A DNA stretch of 19,260 nt, taken from assembly GCA_002358965.1 (NCBI GenBank), contig DEPW01000091.1, forward strand, positions 18,391 through 37,650, in the 5' to 3' direction. Of the stretch, positions 1 through 6,988 are shown piece after piece. The notes under the pieces are model-generated. The model was not told the DNA's origin. It searched no databases and saw only the letters and a list, made by a program, of their open reading frames with translations. Within the stretch, counting starts at the first letter, position 1, and each line of letters starts with the position of its first letter. A program made the translations under genes and the position numbers. The stretch is from Bacteroidales bacterium UBA3382 (GTDB lineage Bacteria; Bacteroidota; Bacteroidia; Bacteroidales; UBA932).

Positions 1-1
1 C

Positions 2-898
2 AGCCTCTATCTGCTGCCGAGATACGACGAACTGGACCTCACACCGTTTTTCGCTCCGTTTTACATGCTGTTTTTCGGCCTGTGCGTCGGAGATCTGGGG
101 TATGGGATAATCCTGCTGATTGCCGGAATCGTGATACATTTCAAGATGCCGAAAATGGCAAATATCGGCACTCTCGTGTCTCTGCTCGGAATCGGCTCGA
201 TGATAATGCCGCTGCTCAGCGGAACGATGTTCGGCGCGAAACTCTACGACATGCTTCCGATGTCGGACAAGATGCGCGGCATGTTCCTGACCGACATGCA
301 ACTTTTCTGGTTTTCACTGATATTCGGAATCGTGCAATTGATTTTCGCAAGGCTGATAGCGGCAGTATACGCTACAATCAGGCAAGGGTGGCAGGCAGGG
401 CTTTCCAATTTCGGCTGGGCGGCGTTCACCCTTTGGGCGGCGCTGGCCTTTGCGGAATGGAACAGCAAGGGAGAGCTCGAACTCATGTCGCCGACCTTCA
501 GCTACGCTTTGCTCGGCATCGCAGGAGTGTGCATCATATTCTTCTCAAGCCTGAGCCGCAACATCTTCAAACGGATTGGAAAAGGCATATCCTCGTTATA
601 CGATGTGACAGGATTGCTTGGCGATGTCCTCTCGTATATCAGGCTTTTCGGCCTTGGAATGTCCGGAGGAATACTCGGCATGGTGTTCAATTCCATGGCT
701 TTCCAGCTCAGCAGCATCCCTTACGCCGGCTGGGTGCTCACGGTGCTTCTGCTGTTGATAGGCCACAGCCTTACCTTATTCATATCCTGCCTCGGAGCCT
801 TTGTGCATCCGATGCGACTTACTTTCGTGGAATTTTATAAAAATGTCGGCTTCGTAGGCGGAGGACGCCCTTACAGGCCGTTGGAAAAAAGACAATAG
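2..898 (+). CDS. ntpI: V-type ATP synthase subunit I, C-terminal part (5' end outside window)
   Basis: This is the membrane stator subunit (subunit a equivalent) of the V/A-type rotary ATPase; in the family it forms the ion half-channels facing the proteolipid ring. The reading frame is open from base 2, and in-frame sequence before the first ATG at 65 (ending TPFFAPFYML) already matches the family, so the gene is cut by the window edge and 65 is not its start. About 298 residues remain. They hold the family hallmark FFGLCVGDLGYG, several hydrophobic helices, and the conserved DVLSYIRLFGLGMSGG segment, which carries the channel arginine, followed by GHSLTLFISCLGAFVHPMRL and VEFYKN. The gene ends at TAG, 34 bases before subunit K, the usual I-K order at the end of these operons. 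The family assignment is secure. GC is visibly higher than in the operon that begins at 2659. Confidence 0.96.
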   Translation, partial: SLYLLPRYDELDLTPFFAPFYMLFFGLCVGDLGYGIILLIAGIVIHFKMPKMANIGTLVSLLGIGSMIMPLLSGTMFGAKLYDMLPMSDKMRGMFLTDMQLFWFSLIFGIVQLIFARLIAAVYATIRQGWQAGLSNFGWAAFTLWAALAFAEWNSKGELELMSPTFSYALLGIAGVCIIFFSSLSRNIFKRIGKGISSLYDVTGLLGDVLSYIRLFGLGMSGGILGMVFNSMAFQLSSIPYAGWVLTVLLLLIGHSLTLFISCLGAFVHPMRLTFVEFYKNVGFVGGGRPYRPLEKRQ

Positions 899-932
899 AC
901 AATAACAAAAATAAATTCAATCATTTTCAATT

Positions 933-1388
933 ATGGAGACATTACCATTGATTCTGGCCTATATCGGCCTTGCAGTAATGCTTGCACTTTCCGGCATCGG
1001 CTCCGCAATAGGGGTTACCATGGCCGGCAACGCCACAATCGGGGCTATGAAGAAAAACCCTGACATTTTCAGTAAAGCTTTGATCCTTTGCGCATTCCCT
1101 GCAACACAGGGCCTTTACGGTTTTGCCGCGTTCTTCATCCTGAACAACAGCATCCAGGGACTTGCAGATCCATTGACCCTCGTACAGGGACTCGCGATAT
1201 TCGCAGCCGGACTCGGCCTCGGTTTCGTAGGCCTGCTGTCAGCTATCAGGCAGGCAGGGTTCGTCGCAAACGGTATCACGGCGATGGGAAACGGCGTGAA
1301 TGCATTCTCAAGTTCCCTGATACTCGGCGTATATCCTGAACTTTACGCCATCCTGACATTCGCCGCAGCATTCCTCGTGATGCCATAA
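933..1388 (+). CDS. ntpK: V-type ATP synthase proteolipid subunit K
   Basis: This is the rotor-ring proteolipid (subunit c/K) that carries ions through the membrane sector of the V/A-type ATPase. At 151 residues it is close to the 156 of Enterococcus hirae NtpK. It has two duplicated helical hairpins: a glycine-rich first helix (LSGIGSAIGVTMAG), a second helix with PATQGLYGF, then the repeat with GLGLGFVGLLSAIRQAGF and the last helix YPELYAILTF. Glu136 is the essential ion-binding carboxylate of the second hairpin; the first hairpin has Gln59 at the equivalent place. Thr58, Gln59, Gln107 and Glu136 line up with the sodium ligands Thr64, Gln65, Gln110 and Glu139 of NtpK (literature positions from memory), so Na+ rather than H+ coupling is plausible. 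It follows subunit I by 34 bases and appears to be the last gene of that operon. I see no clear terminator in the 146 bases after it. Confidence 0.95.
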   Translation: METLPLILAYIGLAVMLALSGIGSAIGVTMAGNATIGAMKKNPDIFSKALILCAFPATQGLYGFAAFFILNNSIQGLADPLTLVQGLAIFAAGLGLGFVGLLSAIRQAGFVANGITAMGNGVNAFSSSLILGVYPELYAILTFAAAFLVMP

Positions 1389-1534
1389 CGGCAGCCCGTT
1401 CCAGAAGACACAAGCGTGCGCTATGCCGGCCGATACGCGGCTGTCCCTCGCCGGACCGCCTGCAGGCCAGTAAGCGCGCGTTGTGCTTATGCCGCGACCG
1501 GCCACTTACCGCTTTCCACAATCCACATAATGCC

Positions 1535-2164
1535 ATGAAACATTTTCTTTTGATATCGATATTGCCGTTTTTGCTTCCGGCTGCCGCCGACGCTCAGGAT
1601 TATTCAGGCTATGTTCCGCCCTCCGATTCGCTCGTCGCTGAAAAACTCGAGCATTGGCAGGATCTGAAATTCGGAGTGATTTTCCATTGGGGACTGTATT
1701 CCATCCCGGGAATCGTCGAATCATGGTCCATCTGCTCCGAGGATGTCGACTGGATCAACCGCAGCAGAGACCTTGGATACGAAGAATACAAGCAATGGTA
1801 CTGGGGGCTGAAAGACAGATTCGACCCGACATCGTTCGATCCGGAAGAATGGGCGGAAATCATGGAAGAAGCCGGAATGCGGCACATGATTTTCACGACA
1901 AAACATCATGACGGCTTTTGCTTGTTCGATACCGGCGTAACAGATTTTTCGATAGCCGCGACACCGTTTTTCAGACGGGACAGCACAGACATAACCCTTG
2001 AAATACTGGAGGCATTCAGGGACAAGGGCTTCATGGTAGGAACATATTTTTCCAAACCGGACTGGCACTGCGGATACTATTGGTGGGATCAGTATGCGAC
2101 GGCTGACAGAGCGATTATACCGACATGCCGTCCGCTCCTTTATATCCTTTCGGCTACGGATTGA
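1535..2164 (+). pseudogene. GH29 alpha-L-fucosidase, N-terminal fragment (truncated, chimeric 3' end)
   Basis: The ATG at 1535 gives a good signal peptide (MKHFLLISILPFLLPAAADA, cleavage near AQD), better than the in-frame TTG/GTG-type starts upstream. The mature part is a clear secreted alpha-L-fucosidase start: WQDLKFGVIFHWGLYS near residue 45, FDPTSFDPEEWAEIMEEAG, the KHHDGFCLF motif and FSKPDWHCGYYWWDQYATADR. Similarity stops near base 2105, about 190 residues in, where a GH29 catalytic domain should continue past 400. The catalytic Asp nucleophile lies in the missing part, so no activity is expected. The remaining codons to TGA at 2162 read a GH3 gene in the wrong frame. The natural family role is removal of terminal L-fucose from glycans. 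There is no promoter box of the Bacteroidetes type directly upstream. Confidence 0.85.
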
Positions 2165-2544
2165 CTTACACCGAATTCGAATACGGGAAGATTTCAATAG
2201 ATACGGCCGATTTCCACAATGCCGGCAACTTAAGGATTTCCGTCCGCATCACCAATACCGGGACGAGACATGGGACTGAGACCGTCCAGCTTTACATCAG
2301 GGACAAGGTTTCCTCTTATCGCGTATGCGATCTGAGACTTGCCGCCTTCGAACGCGTATGCCTCGCACCCGGAGAGTCCTCCGTTGCCGAATTCACCCTG
2401 GACAAAGACGCCCTTGCGTACTACTTTCCAGACGGAAGGAAAGTTTTTGAGGATGGAGAGTTCGAAATCATGGCAGGAGCATCATCGACGGACATAAGGT
2501 CGACGGAGATTTTGAAAATGCAAAACGATATTAGAAACCGGTAA
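2107..2544 (+). pseudogene. GH3 beta-glucosidase, C-terminal fibronectin III-like fragment
   Basis: From about 2107 frame 1 reads the characteristic end of a GH3 beta-glucosidase: DYTDMPSAPLYPFGYGLTYTEFEY, then a complete Fn3-like domain (ITNTGTRHGTETVQLYIRD, AAFERVCLAPGESSVAEFTLDKDALAYY, FEDGEFEIMAGASSTDI). The GH3 barrel and alpha/beta domains, normally some 600 residues before this, are absent. An in-frame TGA at 2104 separates it from anything upstream. An ATG at 2125 falls inside the conserved PLYPFGYG region and is not a natural gene start. Together with the fucosidase fragment it is best read as the scar of a deletion between two neighbouring glycosidase genes, with a frame change at the junction. 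A misassembly joining two loci is the alternative. Confidence 0.85.
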
Positions 2545-2576
2545 AATCCCGACTTATTTTTATATGCTATAAAGCA

Positions 2577-2604
2577 TTTATAAATAAAATAATGCGTATC
2601 TTTG
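2577..2604 (+). promoter_or_regulatory. Bacteroidetes-type promoter for the FHA/kinase operon
   Basis: TATCTTTG at 2597-2604 is an exact match to the Bacteroidetes -7 consensus TAnnTTTG. The -33 region (around 2577-2580, TTTA) matches TTTG only partly. Transcription would start near 2610, giving an untranslated leader of roughly 50 bases before the ATG at 2659. It lies in the only gap longer than about 30 bases in front of the eleven-gene run. A 5-base inverted repeat (ATGCT/AGCAT, 2564-2577) sits just upstream and could be an operator, but this is weak. Confidence 0.6.
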
Positions 2605-2658
2605 CGTTGAGATTCGGCACTCTCCTACCAATACCAGTAATGAATAAATTAATACATT

Positions 2659-3264
2659 ATGTCAGCAACCAAGATTTTGTCCGGATCAAATCCCGGAAGC
2701 GATGACAATTTACAGACAAAGATATCGGACGGCATTCATCAAAAGGCCGATTCAAGACCTATCATGGGATTTCTTTACTCTGTATCACATACGCCGTCCG
2801 GTGAATTTTGGCCAGTATATTTGGGACTAAACAGAATAGGATGTTCTCCGCAATGCGAAGTAAGCCTTCGTGAAGATTCCGTGTCTGAAAGCCACGCGAC
2901 ATTGGTCATCAGAAAGATGCCCGGCAACCGTGAAAACACCGGACTCTTTGTATTCCTTCAAGATATCGGTTCTACATGCGGAACCATGTTAAATGGAGTC
3001 CTACTGGACTTCAATCCCAAAGAATGCAAAAGCGGCGACATCATTGGCATAGGGAAATACTACGAGCTATATCTCGTACTTATTGACGCTGACGCCCTTG
3101 GCCTGAAGCCCAAGACGGAATTCAAACCGACGGCAGAAGCCAAACACGAAGAACCGGCAGACCTGTTCACTAATCCGTTTAAAGGTTCAATGGGTGCAAA
3201 TGCATCTTCGCCTTTCAATGACACCAATAAAAAGACGGTTTTACTCTCTCCTAAAAAACAATAG
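2659..3264 (+). CDS. Cytoplasmic FHA-domain protein
   Basis: This is a phosphothreonine-reading protein of 201 residues with no signal peptide or membrane segment, so cytoplasmic. The single FHA domain spans about residues 37-143. Its conserved positions are present: Arg59-Ile-Gly in LNRIG, Ser76-x-x-His79 in SESHATL, the DIGSTCGT strand turn, and Asn112-Gly in MLNGV. The N-terminal 35 residues and the C-terminal 55 look disordered. The tail ends NKKTVLLSPKKQ; Thr193 with Leu at +3 fits the pThr-x-x-Leu/Ile preference of many FHA domains, so the protein could be both reader and target of the kinase encoded downstream (inference). It is the first gene after the promoter and the PP2C gene starts 24 bases later. 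An out-of-frame ATG at 2640 opens only a 21-codon frame. Fha1 of type VI secretion is a functional analogue, not a shown orthologue. Confidence 0.9.
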   Translation: MSATKILSGSNPGSDDNLQTKISDGIHQKADSRPIMGFLYSVSHTPSGEFWPVYLGLNRIGCSPQCEVSLREDSVSESHATLVIRKMPGNRENTGLFVFLQDIGSTCGTMLNGVLLDFNPKECKSGDIIGIGKYYELYLVLIDADALGLKPKTEFKPTAEAKHEEPADLFTNPFKGSMGANASSPFNDTNKKTVLLSPKKQ

Positions 3265-3288
3265 CCTTAAATTTAACTTTTTTGAACA

Positions 3289-4329
3289 GTGCCACAGATT
3301 ATCACTTCAAAATTCAAAGGTACCGGATGCATTGAATCCTTGATAGGCGGCCGTCAGGAGAATCAAGATTCAGCCGGATATGCCGACACCCCTTTCGGCC
3401 TTATGATCGTAGTATGCGATGGAATGGGAGGCGAGAAAGGAGGAAAGCAAGCTTCGACCATTGCAGTAGATACAATTATCACAGAAGTATCAGAAGCAAC
3501 TGCGGACATGCTTCCCTTACCTACAATTCAACGGGCCATACGCATAGCCAACTCCAAAATCTTCGAAGAAGGTCAGAAAGAAGAATACAAAGGCATGGGG
3601 ACAACACTGACGACTTTACTGCTGACCGATGATGTCGCCATTGCCGTCCATGTCGGAGACAGCAGGATTTACCAACTGCGAAAAGGGGGAAAATATTTCC
3701 GTACATTCGATCATTCCATGGTATTCGACATGGTAAAAGCAAATATGATGTCGGAAGAGCAGGCCCGTCTGTCCGACAGATCCAACATCATATTGAAAGC
3801 TCTAGGGATATCAGAAACTGTAGAACCAGACATAAACATAACTCCTTATCGCAAAGGAGACAGATTCGTCCTATGTACCGATGGCTTCTGGTCTGCTTTC
3901 GATGAAAAGACACTGATAAGAAAGCTTTCAAGAAAAAAAAGACCAGAATCCATGCTTGACTCATTATCCGAAGAAATAGATATTACGGGTAAAAGAAACG
4001 GGTCAAATCACGACAACCTCACTGCAGCCGTATTCGACATAGGTAAAGATTCAACGCTTAACACAAAGGGAAAAAACAAATTCATCAAGCCTTTTCTATA
4101 TATAATCCTTTTTTTAAGCCTTTGCCTAAATATATATGGAATAAAAACATTAATGGCCATAGGGCATATAAAAGGCGAACTGTACAAATTGCATAAAGAC
4201 CTGGAAGATGCACAAGAAGAACTGACAGCGAGAAAAGTCGAGAAGATCCTGGAAAAAACCGAAAACGCGATTTTCCCTACCGATAAGATTGACACCCCTG
4301 ACAAAACGAAAAACACCCCGGAACCATGA
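3289..4329 (+). CDS. PP2C-family Ser/Thr phosphatase, membrane-anchored
   Basis: This is a metal-dependent PPM/PP2C phosphatase, expected to reverse the kinase encoded at 5879. GTG at 3289 is the only reasonable start: an in-frame stop lies at 3283, and the next Met (residue 39) would remove the RQENQD motif (22-27). Other family motifs are VVCDGMGG (41-48), GMGTTLT (102-108), HVGDSRIY (121-128), LCTDGFW (195-201) and NHDNLTA (240-246), so all metal-binding aspartates are present. A single membrane helix lies at about 266-288, followed by a Glu/Lys-rich coiled-coil stretch (about 294-325) and a Thr/Pro-rich tail. The catalytic domain is therefore cytoplasmic and the C-terminus probably periplasmic, unlike the soluble PppA of type VI secretion. 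Its stop overlaps the next gene by ATGA (4326-4329), which suggests translational coupling. Confidence 0.95.
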   Translation: MPQIITSKFKGTGCIESLIGGRQENQDSAGYADTPFGLMIVVCDGMGGEKGGKQASTIAVDTIITEVSEATADMLPLPTIQRAIRIANSKIFEEGQKEEYKGMGTTLTTLLLTDDVAIAVHVGDSRIYQLRKGGKYFRTFDHSMVFDMVKANMMSEEQARLSDRSNIILKALGISETVEPDINITPYRKGDRFVLCTDGFWSAFDEKTLIRKLSRKKRPESMLDSLSEEIDITGKRNGSNHDNLTAAVFDIGKDSTLNTKGKNKFIKPFLYIILFLSLCLNIYGIKTLMAIGHIKGELYKLHKDLEDAQEELTARKVEKILEKTENAIFPTDKIDTPDKTKNTPEP

Positions 4330-5852
4330 AACTGACAGTCATTGGCCGTAATCCCGATCAGGTAGAAATAGTCATATCCAATGAATATATCAGCAATTAT
4401 CACGCTGAAATCATCCAGCTTGATAATGGCGACATATTCATTACCGACAAAAGCACAAACGGCACATACCTGAACGGCATACGCCTTCCTAAAGACAAAG
4501 AAATCCAGATAAAATATGGTGACGATATCTATTTTACCGAATTGAAAATACCGCTTGACTGGTCAAAAATCAAACAGATCAAACGGCCGAAGGGGGTCAT
4601 TAGGGGCATAGGTTCTCACCATTCGAACGACATTGTAGTAAATAGGCCCGAAGTAAGCCGTTTTCATGCGACTGTATTGAAGACGAATAACGGCAAGTGG
4701 TATATCTGCGACCATAGTCTGAATGGAACGACAATAAACGGTAAAAACATTCCGAAAAACAGGTATGTCCAGCTTAAACAGTCAGACAGAATCAATTGCG
4801 CGGGGTTCCAAATAAAAAACCCTATCACGACACGAAAAAAAGCATGGTCATATGCAGTAATAGCAGCTGCCGTGATTTGCATCGCGATTCCCATACTCAT
4901 TTTCATCCCGTTACACAAACCATCGTCATCTTCCGACGAGCTATTGCTTTCCATGTACGGAAACTCCGTCACATTGATGGCTTGCAAATATCATTTTGAA
5001 GCGAGTTGCGGAACACTGGCTATCGACGATCTTCCAGATCCAGAATCTTGGAACACTCAAAAGGACATATTCTCGTCTACGATGTATGACAAGTTCGTCA
5101 TTGCCCAAGACAATATTATGAGATTTGATGGTAAAAATTCGATGATCAGTACCGGAACTGGATTTTTTACAGGCAACGACGGCACCGTCATAACAAGCAG
5201 AGACATTGCCAGGCCATGGGAAATGCCTCTGGCTACGGACAAGACCGCTGACGATATCAGTACGATGTTACAAGTAGCCGAGAATCATTTCAAAGCCAAA
5301 CTAATAAAGTTGTATGAAATGGGATACGACGAAGCGCTTCCTTATATTTCGCAGTTAAAAGTTCATGGAGTGTATGACGGCATGGAAATAAGATCTTCTG
5401 GAATGCAAGATACAGAAAATGATGCCATTGAATGCGCAGCAATAGCATATAGTTCCGAAAACGAGAATCTTGCCGTATTTCGCACTATCAATAGCGTGAT
5501 TCCCGACGGCATGAGATCCGTCCCCATGGACAAGATATCTACGACAGAACCCGAATACAAAGCCAGAATATTGGCCATAGGCTTTGGCAACGGTACGGAA
5601 ACACTTTCCGCCACAAACATAAATCCAGACACGGTCATCACCAATTTCGGAAAGATTTCAAGGGATCTTGATCGCTATGCCTTCGGGGTAAATATGAGTA
5701 AGGTCTCCAGTTGCGGATCACCTATTTTTGACAGACACGGCAAACTCATAGGGATACTCTGTTCCGGAAGCGGCACTGCACTTGAAGGCAATTACGGCAT
5801 CAAATCGAAACATATCGTATCAATACTTGAAGCCACAAAAGTTACCAGATAA
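4326..5852 (+). CDS. Tandem-FHA transmembrane protein with periplasmic trypsin-like pseudoprotease domain
   Basis: The protein has 508 residues. FHA domain 1 (about 1-78) has Arg8, Ser23-x-x-His26 and Asn50; FHA domain 2 (about 86-165) has Arg93, Ser111-x-x-His114 and Asn138. One membrane helix follows (about 174-196), so the FHA pair is cytoplasmic and the rest periplasmic. The C-terminal domain has the trypsin/HtrA landmarks GTGFFTGNDGTVITSRD and CGSPIFDRHGKLIGI, but the catalytic His position is Asp293, the Asp position appears to be Asn381 (in NLAVF), and the Ser position is Cys463. A working serine protease is therefore unlikely; a ligand- or peptide-sensing role, or an unusual Cys enzyme, are the options. 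The start is fixed by the ATGA overlap with the phosphatase gene and by FHA1 beginning at residue 1. It probably links periplasmic state to the phosphothreonine circuit (inference). Confidence 0.88.
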   Translation: MKLTVIGRNPDQVEIVISNEYISNYHAEIIQLDNGDIFITDKSTNGTYLNGIRLPKDKEIQIKYGDDIYFTELKIPLDWSKIKQIKRPKGVIRGIGSHHSNDIVVNRPEVSRFHATVLKTNNGKWYICDHSLNGTTINGKNIPKNRYVQLKQSDRINCAGFQIKNPITTRKKAWSYAVIAAAVICIAIPILIFIPLHKPSSSSDELLLSMYGNSVTLMACKYHFEASCGTLAIDDLPDPESWNTQKDIFSSTMYDKFVIAQDNIMRFDGKNSMISTGTGFFTGNDGTVITSRDIARPWEMPLATDKTADDISTMLQVAENHFKAKLIKLYEMGYDEALPYISQLKVHGVYDGMEIRSSGMQDTENDAIECAAIAYSSENENLAVFRTINSVIPDGMRSVPMDKISTTEPEYKARILAIGFGNGTETLSATNINPDTVITNFGKISRDLDRYAFGVNMSKVSSCGSPIFDRHGKLIGILCSGSGTALEGNYGIKSKHIVSILEATKVTR

Positions 5853-5878
5853 GAAACAACCCAATTAAAACGAACAAT

Positions 5879-6979
5879 ATGGTAATACGAATCCAAGGAG
5901 TATCTGAAATACAGAATCAGATTTATTATGATTACGATACCGAATCCATACCTCTGGGACAAGGGGGCATGGGCATAGTATATTCAGGAAGATGCTTTAA
6001 ACAGGACAACCCGAATGAATACATACCCGTAGCCATCAAATTGATAACAAATACCAGCAAAGAAATGATCGAACGCGCCATGCGCGAATCGTCCATTCAG
6101 ATAGACCACCCTAACCTGCTAAGGATGTATGGTTTCATACCGAACATGGAAATAGATCCATATTCACATGAAATGAAACCGAAATACTATATCGTCATGG
6201 AACGTCTGGACGGTGTCAGCTTAGACAGCATGCTAGAAGGGGTATTCTATGCAAGAAATGGTTCCGATATAAGTTATGCCAGAGATCTCTATGGCCTGAG
6301 TACACGCAACAGAGGAGAGTTCACACTTAAAATCCTCAAACCGATACTTAGCGGAATCAAACGGCTTCACCAAGCAGGATACATACACAGGGATATTGAT
6401 CCGAGCAATATAATGATCACCAAAGAGGGGAAAGTGAAAATCATTGACTTCGGAGTTTGCAAGCCCATATCTTCCATCAATTCCGGAACAAAACTTACGA
6501 TGAACGGATCGATTATCGGCAAAGTCGATTATGCCGCACCGGAAATATTGACTGGTGACATTCAACATCACAACTTCACTACGGACATATATGCGCTAGG
6601 AATATTGGCATTTCAGCTGTATACCGGCTCTCTCCCTTTTACCGGCGAGAATTCGGCAATAATGAAAGCACATTTAAGCGACAATGTGCCCATTGAAAAA
6701 ATACAGGATCAGCGCATACGCAGCGTCGTTGAAAAAGCTACTACCAAGGAGCAGGCGTACCGCTACCAAAATATTGACGAGATGTGGTACGACCTGTATG
6801 AGAAAAAACTCGAACAGCGGAAAGAACGCCGTACCAAGCCGGCACCGGAATCCGACTTCGAAACCACAAGCCTCGATACGACATATACAAACACAAGGAA
6901 AATCAAGGCTGTTTTATGGATTATCACCGGTATTATCGGTTTGGGAGCCGGCATAATAACAGGACTCATGACATTTTAA
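5879..6979 (+). CDS. Membrane-anchored Hanks-type Ser/Thr protein kinase
   Basis: This bacterial eukaryotic-like kinase has 366 residues. Kinase landmarks are the glycine loop GQGGMGIVY (27-35), VAIK with Lys54, a helix C glutamate (Glu64 or Glu70), HRDIDPSN (170-177), DFG (190-192), and APE (220-222). All core catalytic residues are present, but the usual Lys of HRDxKxxN is Asp174, and the P+1 Thr before YAAPE is Lys215. A basic and Thr-rich juxtamembrane linker (about 310-341, with FETTSLDTTYTNTR) leads to one membrane helix (343-364). Only two or so residues follow it, so there is no periplasmic sensor domain; input must come through partner proteins. The linker is a good candidate for autophosphorylation and FHA docking. 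The preceding gene ends 26 bases upstream and the next begins 9 bases downstream. It corresponds in role to PpkA of type VI secretion, which however has a periplasmic vWA domain. Confidence 0.95.
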   Translation: MVIRIQGVSEIQNQIYYDYDTESIPLGQGGMGIVYSGRCFKQDNPNEYIPVAIKLITNTSKEMIERAMRESSIQIDHPNLLRMYGFIPNMEIDPYSHEMKPKYYIVMERLDGVSLDSMLEGVFYARNGSDISYARDLYGLSTRNRGEFTLKILKPILSGIKRLHQAGYIHRDIDPSNIMITKEGKVKIIDFGVCKPISSINSGTKLTMNGSIIGKVDYAAPEILTGDIQHHNFTTDIYALGILAFQLYTGSLPFTGENSAIMKAHLSDNVPIEKIQDQRIRSVVEKATTKEQAYRYQNIDEMWYDLYEKKLEQRKERRTKPAPESDFETTSLDTTYTNTRKIKAVLWIITGIIGLGAGIITGLMTF

Positions 6980-6988
6980 AACACAAAA

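Noticed and set aside
82..840. 252-codon open frame overlapping subunit I in another frame
   Set aside because: It shadows the clear V-ATPase subunit I; the translation is Arg/His-rich without family features.
1389..1534. GC-rich region between subunit K and the fucosidase fragment with loosely similar halves
   Set aside because: The similarity between the AAGCGTGCGC and AAGCGCGCGT parts is imperfect and neither strand gives a convincing stem plus T-run; no RNA gene was recognised.
2564..2577. Small hairpin ATGCT-ATAA-AGCAT after the GH3 fragment
   Set aside because: Only five AT-rich pairs and no following T-run, so it does not qualify as a terminator; operator role cannot be judged.
2640..2705. 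Possible 21-residue leader peptide overlapping the start of the first FHA gene
   Set aside because: ATG at 2640 is in a different frame with a short basic product and no attenuator-like structure; most likely chance.
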